This document shows, piece by piece, positions 1-8,350 of a DNA stretch of 64,000 nucleotides. The stretch lies in contig NZ_LNUP01000015.1 in the NCBI RefSeq assembly GCF_001512295.1, positions 62,001 through 126,000 of the forward strand, given 5' to 3'. Numbering within the stretch: the stretch's first letter is position 1; every line of letters starts with the position of its first letter. The notes beneath the pieces are model-generated. The model had not been told where the DNA came from, searched no databases, and saw nothing but the letters and a program-made list of their open reading frames with translations. Made by a program: the position numbers and the translations under genes. Source of the DNA: Pseudomonas sp. EpS/L25. GTDB lineage: Bacteria; Pseudomonadota; Gammaproteobacteria; Pseudomonadales; Pseudomonadaceae.

Positions 1-1062
1 TACTGGCTGGTGGTGGCCTGGGGTGAGCCGGCGCGGCGTACCTTCGCCCTGCAGCGACTGGTCGGTTACGGCCTGGCGGGCCTGACGCTGCTCGGCCTCT
101 GCTGGTGGACGTTGATCCAGCTGGCCCATTTCGAGGGCGGTGCGAGCTTCGCTGCCGAGGTCTGGCACATGCAGGTCAGCGGCCGACTGGACGAGAGCGG
201 CAAGCCGTTCTGGTTCTACCTGCAACTGGGGCTGTATCGCTATCTGCCGGTGCTGCCCCTGGCGCTGCTGGTGCTCCTCGCCCAGCGGCGCAGCTTGCTC
301 GCCTGGCCGCACACCGCCCAGCGGCGGCTGCTGCTGGCCCTGGCCGGTAGCGGTCTGCTGATCCTGGTCGGCCTGTCCATCCCGCACTTCAAGCGCGCCT
401 ACTACGTGGTGCCCATGGTGCCCTTCCTGGCCGCCATCGCCGCCCAGGGGCTGTTGCGCGCCGAGGGCTGGTTCCGCCGGGGCGTGCCGGCCTATACGGC
501 GCTGGTGCTGGCGCTGCCGACGCTGGCCCTGGTGGCCATGCTGGTCTGCCGGCATCTCTGGCAACGCCACGGCTACTGGCCGGACGTCTCCCTGGCGCTG
601 CTGGTGCCGGTCTTCGTCACCCTGCAGATTGCCGCCCTGGTCACCTGGCGGCGCCTGAACGGTACCCGCCGACTGCTTGCCCTGAGCGCCCTGGCGCTGG
701 CCGCCCAGTGGCTGATGCTGGTGACGGTGGTGGAGCCGGCGCAGGACCTGCAGTACGACAGCCGCGGCTTCGTCCAGCAGGTGGAAGGCCTGCGCCAGGC
801 GCAGCCGGGCCCCCTGGTGTTCTTCGGCCTCGGCCAGGACAGCTGGGCGATCCGCTACATGATGAACCTGGACCACGACGAACAGCCGATCTTCATCGCG
901 CGGTCCCAGGTCGCCGACCTGGCCCATCTGCCGTCCGGCGCCTGGGTCATCCTCGCCCGCGAGGATCGGGACCTGCTGGCCGGCACCCCGCTGGTGAATC
1001 AGCAGCCCGTGCTGGAGCGTCGTCTCAACGGCAATCCCTGCCTGGTGTATCGATTGCCATGA
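1..1062 (+). CDS. GT39-type glycosyltransferase, C-terminal part
   Basis: The frame is open from the first base of the window, so the gene begins upstream and only about 353 C-terminal residues are seen. The visible part has several hydrophobic segments (around residues 20-35, 75-90, 105-125, 135-150, 165-185, 195-215 and 225-240), then a soluble tail of about 110 residues. This layout and the FKRAYYVVPMVPFLA motif are typical of the C-terminal half of GT39/ArnT-like integral membrane transferases, which move sugars from polyprenyl phosphates onto lipid A or protein in the periplasm. The acidic catalytic loop lies in the missing N-terminus, so donor and acceptor cannot be named. The stop lies 20 bases from the convergent lactonase gene. 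I am fairly sure of the family, not of the substrate. Confidence 0.7.
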   Translation, partial: YWLVVAWGEPARRTFALQRLVGYGLAGLTLLGLCWWTLIQLAHFEGGASFAAEVWHMQVSGRLDESGKPFWFYLQLGLYRYLPVLPLALLVLLAQRRSLLAWPHTAQRRLLLALAGSGLLILVGLSIPHFKRAYYVVPMVPFLAAIAAQGLLRAEGWFRRGVPAYTALVLALPTLALVAMLVCRHLWQRHGYWPDVSLALLVPVFVTLQIAALVTWRRLNGTRRLLALSALALAAQWLMLVTVVEPAQDLQYDSRGFVQQVEGLRQAQPGPLVFFGLGQDSWAIRYMMNLDHDEQPIFIARSQVADLAHLPSGAWVILAREDRDLLAGTPLVNQQPVLERRLNGNPCLVYRLP

Positions 1063-1081
1063 CGACCAGGAGCTGGCCGCG

Positions 1082-1939
1082 CTAGCGGTCAGCTCTGCGC
1101 AGTTCCAGGATCCGACTGCGCCCCTGTTCGGCGACCAGGTAATGGCCGTCGCCACGGGCGATCAGGGTCTGGGCCGAGCGCAGGTGAGAGAGCACCGTGA
1201 CCAACTGGCCGTCGGGCTGCACCAGCAGGACGCGGGCGCCGTGGGTGGCGTCCTCGGTGATCCACAGGCCGTCGGCCGAGCACTGCACGAAGCCGGGAGC
1301 GTCGAGGCCCTCGGCGACCAGGGTGTCGGCGCCCTGGGGCTGCCATTGCTTGACCCAGCCCTTGGCCTTCTCGGTATAGAACAGCCGGCCATCGGGGCAA
1401 CGCGCCACGCCTTCGCCTTCCACCAGGCCGTCACGCAGCACCTCCAGTCGCCGCTGCGTGGGGTCATAGCTCAGCAGCCGGCCGCTGGGGCGGTCCTCGA
1501 TGGCATAGAGCAACTGGCCATCGGTGGCCACGCCCTCGACGTCGTTGCCCTGGAACAGCGGCTCGGCCCGACCGTCGCGCAGCCAGAACACCGGCAGCGT
1601 CCCGCCTTCCTGGCTGACCACCAGACCGCCCTGGAACATGACCAGGCCATCCGGCTTGGACAGTTCGCCCAGCACCGGCTGGCGCTCGCCGCTAGGCAGC
1701 AATCGCAACAGGCTGCCGCGGTGACTGGAGAACTCCTGGGTGACGAACAGGCTGCCATCGGCCTCCGGCGCGAGGGCGCTGACCATGGGGATGTCCACGG
1801 CGAATTCCCGGTAGGCCCAGCCCGGGGCGGCGCTGACCGGATGGAAATGCCGCCAGGCTGGATAGGCGAAGCCGAGCGCTACCACGGCGACGCCCAGCGC
1901 CAGCCCCTTGCCCCAACCCAGGCGTGAAAAACGTTGCAT
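1082..1939 (-). CDS. SMP-30/gluconolactonase-like beta-propeller protein
   Basis: A 285-residue protein with one N-terminal hydrophobic segment (about residues 13-28) after a basic start (MQRFSRLGWGKG), read as an uncleaved signal anchor or signal peptide placing the rest in the periplasm. The remainder shows the repeating blade pattern of a six-bladed propeller: PDGLVMFQGGLVVSQEG, NDVEGVATDGQLLYAIED, GEGVARCPDGRLFYTEK, APGFVQCSADGLWITED. This resembles the SMP-30/gluconolactonase and strictosidine-synthase-like families, which hydrolyse lactones at a metal centre. I cannot align the metal ligands with certainty. It is monocistronic, convergent with the GT39 gene; its upstream region holds repeat copy A. 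The substrate is unknown, and a non-enzymatic propeller is also possible. Confidence 0.65.
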   Translation of the reverse strand: MQRFSRLGWGKGLALGVAVVALGFAYPAWRHFHPVSAAPGWAYREFAVDIPMVSALAPEADGSLFVTQEFSSHRGSLLRLLPSGERQPVLGELSKPDGLVMFQGGLVVSQEGGTLPVFWLRDGRAEPLFQGNDVEGVATDGQLLYAIEDRPSGRLLSYDPTQRRLEVLRDGLVEGEGVARCPDGRLFYTEKAKGWVKQWQPQGADTLVAEGLDAPGFVQCSADGLWITEDATHGARVLLVQPDGQLVTVLSHLRSAQTLIARGDGHYLVAEQGRSRILELRRADR

Positions 1940-2040
1940 GGCGACCTCGCTAAGCGATGGAACGACCGCTCAGCCTAGCGGACAGGGCGTGAAGATTCCG
2001 TCGCCGGCGCGCCCAGGAGGACGGCCAGCGGGGAAGGCGC

Positions 2041-2248
2041 CTCAGAAGCTGTTCACGATCTCGCGAGCTAGAGCCAAACAAGGCCTAGGCGGCCCCACGA
2101 AAATAGCTGAGGAAGCGGATCGGACCCGCGCCCGGGTTTACCAGTGGTAAATGAGCATTGCGACGGGGCCGCCTAGGCCGGGCCGGCGACTCAGGCCATT
2201 TTCAACGCCGTTTGGCCGACGCGCAGCAGATCGTGAACAGGTTCTCAG
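2041..2248. repeat. Palindromic intergenic element, copy A
   Basis: About 208 bp with imperfect terminal inverted repeats (left CTCAGAAGCTGTTCACGATC, right complement CTGAGAACCTGTTCACGATC). It has a central perfect palindrome, TTTACCAGTGGTAAA, at about 2137-2151. The same sequence, diverged, recurs at 13660, 18142, 31160 and 54710. The right terminus contains the TGA stop (2245-2247) of the M20 hydrolase. It fills nearly the whole 305-base gap between the lactonase start and the hydrolase stop. No transposase is present. Confidence 0.85.
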
Positions 2249-3426
2249 GCGGTGAGGAAGGCCTCGGTCAGCTTGACCCAGTAGCGCGCACCCACCGGCA
2301 GCAGGGCGTCGTTGAAGTCGTAGGCCGGGTTGTGCAGGTTGGCGCTCGGGCCGTTGCCGACGAAGAGGTAGCAGCCGGGCACCTGCTGCAGCATGTAGGC
2401 GAAATCCTCGCTGGCCGGGATGGGGGCGAAGGGGTGCAGGGCGTCGGCACCGAAGTGGTCGATGGCCACCTGGCGGGCGAAGGCGGTGGGGCCGTCGTGG
2501 TTGACCAGCACCGGATAGCCGCGCTGGTAGTCCAGCTCGGCGCTGGCGCCGAAGCTTTCCGCCTGGGCGCGCACCAGGGCGCCGATGCGCTGCTCCAGCA
2601 GGTCGCGGGTGCTGTCCTGGAAGGCGCGGATGGTCAGCTTCATTTCCACCGCATCGGGGATGACGTTGGAGGCCTCGCCGCCGTGAATGCTGCCGACGGT
2701 GACCACCGCGGTGTCCAGCGGCGCCACGTTGCGCGACACCACCGTTTGCAACGCCATGACCGTGGCGGCGCTGGCGACGATGGGATCGACTGCCTTGTCC
2801 GGCACCGCGCCGTGGCCACCCTGGCCGCGGATGCGCAGGAGGGCGGTGTCGGACGAGGCCATGGCGGCGCCGTCGACGAAGCAGAACTTGCCGGTGGGCA
2901 CGCCGGGCATGTTGTGCAGGCCGAACACCTGGTCGCAGGGGAACAGCTCGAAGAGGCCGTCCTGCATCATCTTCAGGGCGCCGCCCAGGCCTTCCTCGGC
3001 CGGTTGGAAGATCAGGTGCAGGGTGCCGTCGAAGGCGCGGGTCTCGGCCAGGCAGCGCGCGGCGGTGAGCAGGGTGGTGGTATGGCCATCGTGACCGCAG
3101 GCGTGCATGCGTCCGGGGTGCTGGCTGGCGTAATCGAGGCCGGTGGTCTCCAGGATCGGCAGGGCGTCCATGTCGGCGCGGATGCCCAGCACCTTGCTGC
3201 CGCTGCCGGCGCGCAGGGTGCCGACCACCCCGGTGCCGCCCAGGCCGCGGTGCACCTCGTAGCCCCAGCCCGCGAGGGCGGCGGCCACCAGGTCGCTGGT
3301 GCGCTGCTCCTGGTAACCCAGTTCGGGGTGGCGGTGGATGTCGCGGCGCAGGGCGACCATGTCCGGCAGGTAGCCGGCGATGTGGCGGGCGGTGGCGTCT
3401 TGATCCGCAGTGGTGGCAAGGTTCAT
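2245..3426 (-). CDS. M20 family amidohydrolase (hippurate hydrolase-like)
   Basis: A 393-residue zinc-dependent hydrolase of the M20D/amidohydrolase family, which cleaves N-acyl amino acids such as hippurate or N-acetyl amino acids in the cytoplasm. Visible family motifs in order are RRDIHRHPELGYQE, the metal-binding GIRADMDALPI and MHACGHDGHTT, FQPAEEGLGGA with the catalytic Glu pair, GLHNMPG, and ASEDFAYMLQ near the C-terminus with the last metal His nearby. Length is normal for the family. The ATG at 3426 follows the transporter stop by 11 bases, with GAGAGA just upstream, so the two form an operon in which the transporter probably imports the substrate. The TGA stop lies inside the terminus of repeat copy A. 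The exact substrate cannot be read from sequence. Confidence 0.85.
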   Translation of the reverse strand: MNLATTADQDATARHIAGYLPDMVALRRDIHRHPELGYQEQRTSDLVAAALAGWGYEVHRGLGGTGVVGTLRAGSGSKVLGIRADMDALPILETTGLDYASQHPGRMHACGHDGHTTTLLTAARCLAETRAFDGTLHLIFQPAEEGLGGALKMMQDGLFELFPCDQVFGLHNMPGVPTGKFCFVDGAAMASSDTALLRIRGQGGHGAVPDKAVDPIVASAATVMALQTVVSRNVAPLDTAVVTVGSIHGGEASNVIPDAVEMKLTIRAFQDSTRDLLEQRIGALVRAQAESFGASAELDYQRGYPVLVNHDGPTAFARQVAIDHFGADALHPFAPIPASEDFAYMLQQVPGCYLFVGNGPSANLHNPAYDFNDALLPVGARYWVKLTEAFLTA

Positions 3427-3437
3427 GGCGATCTCTC

Positions 3438-4736
3438 TCAATCCAGGTGGCGTTCGGGATAGCTCAGCAGTGCCAGCCATCCTATCAGCAGCATGACGAT
3501 CAGGTACCAGGCCGGGGCGAGCGGGCTGCCGGTGGCGCCGATCAGCCAGGTGGCGATGAACTGGGCGGTGCCGCCGAACAGGGTCACCGCCAGGGCATAG
3601 GTCATGGCCAGGCCGGTGGCGCGCACCGGTCGCGGCAGGCCGGCGAGGATCAGCAGCAGCCCGGCGGTCATGTTGACGCTCATGGCGGTGATCACCACGA
3701 AGCGGGCGGCGAAGGCCAGGCCCTGGGTGGTGGGATCGTTCAGCCAGACGAAGGCCGGGTAGATGCCCAGCAGGGCCACCGCCAGGCTGACCAGGGCCAC
3801 CGGCTTGTAGCGGCCGAAGCGATCCAGCAGCAGCCCGGCGGCCAGGGCCGCCACCATCTGTACCGCGCTGGAGGCTACCCCGGCGAGATAGGCGCTGGTG
3901 GCCGGCAGGCCGACGATGCGGGTCATGTAGGTGGGCATGTAGAACTGCATCAGGTAGGTCAGCAGGGTCGCCGACATCACGATCAAGAGACCCAGGCCGA
4001 AGCGCCGCGGATGCTCGCGCAGGAAGGCGCGCACCGGGCCGCCCTCGACCGTGCCGGCGCCGCTCCAGGTCTCGTCCACCTGGCGGCGGATATAGAGGCC
4101 GACCGGGATGATCAGCAAGCCGACCAGGAAGGGTATGCGCCAGCCCCAGGCGTGCAGCTCGGCCTCGGACAGGCTGCGGGTGAGCAGGGCGCCCAGGGCG
4201 GCGCCGAGCAGGGCACTGCCGCCCTGGCTGATCCCCTGCCAGCTGACATGGAAGCCGCGTCGCCCGGGGCTGGCCGATTCCAGCAGCAGGGTGGTGGCGG
4301 CGCCGATCTCGCCGCCCGCGGAAAAACCCTGCAGCAAGCGACCCAAGAGCAGGATCAGCGGCGCGGCGATGCCGATCTGGGCGTGGGTCGGGGTGAGGGC
4401 GATCAGGGCGCTGCCCAGGCCCATCAGGGTAATGGTTAGCAGCATGGCCTGCTTGCGCCCGTGGCGATCGGCATAGGCGCCCAGCACCATGCTGCCCAGC
4501 GGGCGCATGACGAAGCCGACGCCAAATACCCCGACCGCCATCAGCAGCGAGCCATAGGGCGTATCCGAGGGAAAGTAGAGCTGGCCGATGATGGCGGCGA
4601 AGAAGCTGAAGACGGTGAAGTCGAACATCTCCAGTCCGTTGCCGAGACTGGCCGCGGCGATCAGCTTGGCGCGCGAGGGACCGGCGACGGGCCGGGCGGT
4701 TGCCGGGGGGGAGGACGTCGGAAGGGCCTGGGCCAT
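3438..4736 (-). CDS. MFS transporter, metabolite:H+ symporter (MHS) type
   Basis: A 432-residue inner-membrane protein with about 12 hydrophobic segments. The MHS hallmarks are present: ASLGNGLEMFDFTVFSFFA in helix 1, GVGFVMRPLGSMVLGAYADRHGRK (loop 2-3 signature with D-R-x-G-R-K), and GRLLQGFSAGGEIGAA in helix 4. Members such as ProP, KgtP and ShiA import organic acids, betaine or similar metabolites with protons. It is the first gene of a two-gene operon with the M20 amidohydrolase downstream, suggesting uptake of an acylated amino acid or aromatic amide conjugate. In P. aeruginosa PAO1 an MFS gene also neighbours pstS (recalled, not checked). The substrate is inferred only from context. Confidence 0.85.
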   Translation of the reverse strand: MAQALPTSSPPATARPVAGPSRAKLIAAASLGNGLEMFDFTVFSFFAAIIGQLYFPSDTPYGSLLMAVGVFGVGFVMRPLGSMVLGAYADRHGRKQAMLLTITLMGLGSALIALTPTHAQIGIAAPLILLLGRLLQGFSAGGEIGAATTLLLESASPGRRGFHVSWQGISQGGSALLGAALGALLTRSLSEAELHAWGWRIPFLVGLLIIPVGLYIRRQVDETWSGAGTVEGGPVRAFLREHPRRFGLGLLIVMSATLLTYLMQFYMPTYMTRIVGLPATSAYLAGVASSAVQMVAALAAGLLLDRFGRYKPVALVSLAVALLGIYPAFVWLNDPTTQGLAFAARFVVITAMSVNMTAGLLLILAGLPRPVRATGLAMTYALAVTLFGGTAQFIATWLIGATGSPLAPAWYLIVMLLIGWLALLSYPERHLD

Positions 4737-4899
4737 GGGGCTTTCCTCGGTGACAGGGTGAATGCTTAGCTATGCAAGTACCGGTCCGCTCCGTCCGGGC
4801 CGCATTACGGTGCGCAAGGGCAGGACGCGGCACCTTTCCTTGCGCCAGCCTAGTGCACGGTGGCCACTTCTGCCGCCTGGACGGGCCGTCGCTGGCAGG

Positions 4900-4918
4900 C
4901 TTTCATAAATCCGTCACA
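4900..4918 (+). promoter_or_regulatory. Pho box upstream of pstS
   Basis: Two imperfect direct 7-mers, CTTTCAT and CCGTCAC, separated by AAAT, match the PhoB binding pattern CTGTCAT-N4-CTGTCAC. The site lies about 78 bases before the pstS start, which leaves room for a -10 region and a normal leader. It predicts induction under phosphate starvation. Confidence 0.75.
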
Positions 4919-4995
4919 ATGGCCGCCTAGAGTGCCAGCTCGCGCCTGTGCGTCGCCGGCCCAGGCTCGTCTCCCATCCCCGCGAGGAATCCGGC

Positions 4996-5970
4996 ATGCA
5001 TCTCAGAGCTCCGCTGACCACGCTGGCGCTCGTCCTGGCGCTTGGTGGCCCGACCGTCGCCCAGGCGACCGACGTCGACCCCGCCTTGCCCGAGTACCAG
5101 AAGGTGAGCGGCGTCTCCGGCAACCTCTCCAGTGTCGGCTCGGACACCCTGGCCAACCTGGTCACCCTGTGGGCCGAGAGCTACAAACGCGAGTACCCCA
5201 ACCTCAATATCCAGATCCAGGCCGCTGGTTCGTCCACCGCGCCGCCCGCGCTCACCGAGGGTACCGCCAGCATCGGCCCCATGAGCCGCAAGATGAAAGA
5301 CTCCGAGTTGCAGGCCTTCGAGCAGCGCTTCGGTTATCGCCCCACCGCCGTGCCGGTGGCCATCGACGCCCTGGCGATCTTCGTGCACAAGGACAATCCG
5401 CTCAGGCAGCTGACCCTCGAGCAGGTCGATGCCCTCTTCTCCAGTACCCGACTCTGCGGTGGACCGCGCGAACTGCGCACCTGGGGCGACCTGGGGCTGA
5501 CCGGCGACTGGGCCAGGCGTCCGATCCAGCTGTTCGGCCGCAACTCGGTGTCCGGCACCTATGGCTACTTCAAGGAAGCGGCGCTGTGCCGTGGCGATTT
5601 CCGCGCCAACGTCAACGAGCAGCCCGGCTCGGCCTCGGTGGTCCAGGCCATCAGCCAGTCCCTGGGCGGCATCGGCTACTCCGGCATCGGCTACCAGACC
5701 GCCAGCGTCCACACGGTGGCCCTGGCCAAGCAGGGCACCATCGACTATGTAGAAGACAACCAGGAGAACACCCTGTCCGGGCGCTATCCGCTGGCGCGTT
5801 TTCTCTACGTCTACGTGAACAAGGCGCCCAATCGTCCGCTCAATCCGCTGGAGGGCGAGTTCCTGCGGCTGATCCTCTCCCGCACGGGCCAGGAAGCGGT
5901 GGTCAAGGACGGCTACATTCCACTGCCGGCGCCGGTGGTGCAGCAGGCGCTGAAGTCCCTGGGCTACTGA
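4996..5970 (+). CDS. pstS: Phosphate ABC transporter substrate-binding protein PstS
   Basis: The periplasmic receptor that captures inorganic phosphate for the PstCAB importer. The ATG at 4996 follows GCGAGGAAT and begins a 324-residue protein with a Sec signal peptide ([18 protein letters not shown], cleavage near AQA-TDVD). Recognisable PstS segments include [35 protein letters not shown] with the phosphate-binding [14 protein letters not shown], and the [14 protein letters not shown] loop. There is no lipobox, so it is soluble in the periplasm as in other Pseudomonas PstS proteins. Its promoter carries a Pho box. A GC-rich hairpin follows the stop, and a second Pho box precedes pstC, so pstS is probably expressed more strongly than the rest. 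Confidence 0.95.
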   Translation: MHLRAPLTTLALVLALGGPTVAQATDVDPALPEYQKVSGVSGNLSSVGSDTLANLVTLWAESYKREYPNLNIQIQAAGSSTAPPALTEGTASIGPMSRKMKDSELQAFEQRFGYRPTAVPVAIDALAIFVHKDNPLRQLTLEQVDALFSSTRLCGGPRELRTWGDLGLTGDWARRPIQLFGRNSVSGTYGYFKEAALCRGDFRANVNEQPGSASVVQAISQSLGGIGYSGIGYQTASVHTVALAKQGTIDYVEDNQENTLSGRYPLARFLYVYVNKAPNRPLNPLEGEFLRLILSRTGQEAVVKDGYIPLPAPVVQQALKSLGY

Positions 5971-5975
5971 TCGCC

Positions 5976-6009
5976 GCCGCGCCTCCGCTCGCCTCACCGG
6001 GGGCGCGGC
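5976..6009 (+). terminator. GC hairpin between pstS and pstC (attenuator-like)
   Basis: GCCGCGCCTCC at 5976-5986 pairs with GGGGGCGCGGC at 5999-6009 over 11 positions with one G-U pair, starting six bases after the pstS stop. There is no T-run, so it is not a classical intrinsic terminator. It is better read as a 3' stabiliser or partial terminator that raises pstS mRNA over pstCAB. Confidence 0.5.
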
Positions 6010-6023
6010 CGGCTGTCCATTCG

Positions 6024-6042
6024 CTGTAACCTTTCTGTCACA
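6024..6042 (+). promoter_or_regulatory. Pho box upstream of pstC
   Basis: CTGTAAC and CTGTCAC separated by CTTT form a close match to the PhoB direct-repeat consensus. The box ends only 22 bases before the pstC ATG, so a promoter using it would start transcription at or just before that codon. Confidence 0.75.
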
Positions 6043-6064
6043 CGACGTGATTAGGCTCTGCGCC

Positions 6065-8350
6065 ATGAAATCCCCGGTACCCCCGTCCACGCCCGATCCC
6101 CGCGGCCCCGCCCGGCTGGACTTCAACACGCCCGCACTGCGCCGACGGCGGCGTTGGCGGGCCCTGCAGGATCGACTCATCCGGGTGTCCGTACTGGTCG
6201 GCGGCCTCGCCGTGCTGGCCACCATCACGCTGATCTTCTTCTACCTGGCCTACGTGGTGGCGCCACTGTTTCGCGGTGCCAGCCTGCAGGCCCAGCCGCT
6301 GCCCCAGCCGGACTGGCTGGCGGCCGCCGGCCCGCCGCTGCTGCTGGGCCTCGACGAGCAGAACCGCATCGGCCTGCACCTCTCCGCCAGCGGCGAAGCC
6401 ACCTTCTTCACCCTCGCCGACGGCCAGCCGCTCATGCGTGAGCGGCTGCCGCTGCCGCCGGGGGCCAGCATCACCAGCCAGGCCCAGGACGCTCCGCGCG
6501 GGCTGATCGCCCTGGGGCTGTCCGACGGCCGCGTGCTGGTGGCGCACAAGCGCTATGTCTCGCGCTATCCCCAGGGCAACCGGGTGATCATCCCGGAGCT
6601 CGACTTCCCCTACGGCCGCACGCCCCTCGACCTGGGCGCCCCGCCGGCCGCCCTGGAGCGGGTGGCCATCGCCGGTGACGACGACCTGCTGGTCCTCGCC
6701 GGTGCCCAGGGCAACCAGGTGACCGCCCTGCGTGTGGCGCGGCGCGCGGTGCCGGTGACCGGCGGCGAGAGCAGCGAGGTGCGCAGCGTCACGCGGCTGA
6801 TTCCGCTCAACGGCGCGGTCAAGGCGCTCTACCTCGATCCGCGCGGCCAGTGGCTCTATGCCCTCAACGGCCGCGCCCAGGCGGACGTCTTCGACCTGCG
6901 CGACGGCAGCCTCAACGGCCACTACAAGCTGCTCGACTCCGCCGACGACGAGGTCACCGCCAGCGCCCAGCTGCTCGGCGGCGTGTCCCTGCTGGTGGGC
7001 ACCGCCAAGGGCGGCATCGCCCAGTGGTTCATGGTCCGCGGCCAGGATGGCGAGCCAGTGCTGCGGTACATCCGTGGCTTCCAGCTGGGCGATGCGCCGA
7101 TCGTGCAACTGATCCCCGAGCAGCGCCGCAAGGGCTTCCTGGCGCTGGATGCCCAAGGCTGGCTCGGCGTCTACCACAGCACCGCGGCCCGCACCCTGCT
7201 GCGCGAGCGGATCGCTCCCGGCGCCGGCGTGCTGGCCCTGTCGCCTCGCGCCGATCGTCTCCTGCTGCAGCGGGACGGCCAACTGCTGGGCTTCGTCCTG
7301 AACAATCCGCACCCGGAAGTCTCCTGGTCGGCGCTGTGGGACAAGGTCTGGTACGAGAACTACGCCGCGCCGGCGCGGGTCTGGCAGTCCAGCGCGGCGA
7401 CCACCGATTTCGAGCCCAAGCTGAGCCTGGCGCCGCTGACCTTCGGCACCCTCAAGGCGGCCTTCTACGCCATGCTGTTCGCCGCGCCCCTGGCCATCGC
7501 CGCAGCGGTCTACACCGCCTACTTCATGGCGCCGCGCATGAGGCGCACGGTCAAGCCGGTCATCGAGCTGATGGAGGCCCTGCCCACGGTGATCCTCGGC
7601 TTCTTTGCCGGCCTGTTCCTCGCGCCCTTCGTGGAAAACCACCTGCCGGGGCTGTTCAGCCTGCTGCTGCTGATGCCGCTGGCCATCCTGGCGGCCGGCT
7701 TCGGCTGGTCGCGTCTGCCGGCCGCGCTGCGCGAGCGGGTGCCGGAGGGCTGGGAAAGTCTGTTGCTGCTGCCGGTGGCGCTGCTCACCACCGCGCTCGC
7801 CCTCTACCTCAGCCCCTGGATCGAGGGAGCACTGTTCGCCGGCGACCTGCGGCTCTGGCTGAACCAGGAGCTGGGCATCGCCTACGACCAGCGCAACGCC
7901 CTGATCGTCGGCCTGGCCATGGGCTTCGCCGTCATCCCCAACATCTTCTCCATCGCCGAGGACGCCATCTACAGCGTGCCGCGCAGCCTGACCCTGGGTT
8001 CCCTGGCGCTGGGCGCCACGCCCTGGCAGACGCTGGTACGGGTGGTGCTGCTCACCGCCAGCCCCGGCATCTTCTCGGCGCTGATGATCGGCCTCGGCCG
8101 CGCCGTGGGCGAGACCATGATCGTGCTCATGGCCACCGGCAACACCCCGATCATGGACGCCAACCTGTTCGAGGGCATGCGCACCCTGGCGGCCAACATC
8201 GCCGTGGAACTGCCCGAATCCGAGGTGGGCGGCACCCATTACCGGCTGCTGTTCCTGGCCGCCCTGGTGCTGCTCAGCTTCACCTTCCTGATGAACACCC
8301 TGGCCGAGTTGATCCGCCAGCGGTTGAGGAAAAAGTATGCGGCGCTCTGA
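6065..8350 (+). CDS. pstC: Phosphate ABC transporter permease PstC (long form)
   Basis: A 762-residue inner-membrane permease forming the phosphate channel with PstA. One transmembrane helix at about residues 40-65 is followed by a periplasmic domain of some 370 residues with a WD/propeller-like pattern (FFTLADGQPL, DLRDGSLNGHYK), then the permease core from about residue 465. The binding-protein-dependent transport signature appears as SLALGATPWQTLVRVVL...GRAVGETMIVLM. The long periplasmic insert is normal in Pseudomonas and absent from E. coli PstC. The ATG at 6065 has only a weak upstream AGG; an in-frame GTG at 6047 is possible but would fall at the expected -10 region of the Pho promoter. 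It overlaps pstA by 14 bases. Confidence 0.93.
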   Translation: MKSPVPPSTPDPRGPARLDFNTPALRRRRRWRALQDRLIRVSVLVGGLAVLATITLIFFYLAYVVAPLFRGASLQAQPLPQPDWLAAAGPPLLLGLDEQNRIGLHLSASGEATFFTLADGQPLMRERLPLPPGASITSQAQDAPRGLIALGLSDGRVLVAHKRYVSRYPQGNRVIIPELDFPYGRTPLDLGAPPAALERVAIAGDDDLLVLAGAQGNQVTALRVARRAVPVTGGESSEVRSVTRLIPLNGAVKALYLDPRGQWLYALNGRAQADVFDLRDGSLNGHYKLLDSADDEVTASAQLLGGVSLLVGTAKGGIAQWFMVRGQDGEPVLRYIRGFQLGDAPIVQLIPEQRRKGFLALDAQGWLGVYHSTAARTLLRERIAPGAGVLALSPRADRLLLQRDGQLLGFVLNNPHPEVSWSALWDKVWYENYAAPARVWQSSAATTDFEPKLSLAPLTFGTLKAAFYAMLFAAPLAIAAAVYTAYFMAPRMRRTVKPVIELMEALPTVILGFFAGLFLAPFVENHLPGLFSLLLLMPLAILAAGFGWSRLPAALRERVPEGWESLLLLPVALLTTALALYLSPWIEGALFAGDLRLWLNQELGIAYDQRNALIVGLAMGFAVIPNIFSIAEDAIYSVPRSLTLGSLALGATPWQTLVRVVLLTASPGIFSALMIGLGRAVGETMIVLMATGNTPIMDANLFEGMRTLAANIAVELPESEVGGTHYRLLFLAALVLLSFTFLMNTLAELIRQRLRKKYAAL

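Noticed and set aside
2245-4833. A continuous 862-codon minus-strand frame that could be read as a hydrolase fused to a long N-terminal domain
   Set aside because: The upstream part is an out-of-frame reading of the MHS transporter gene, arginine- and proline-rich with no domain. The M20 family start and RBS are at 3426.
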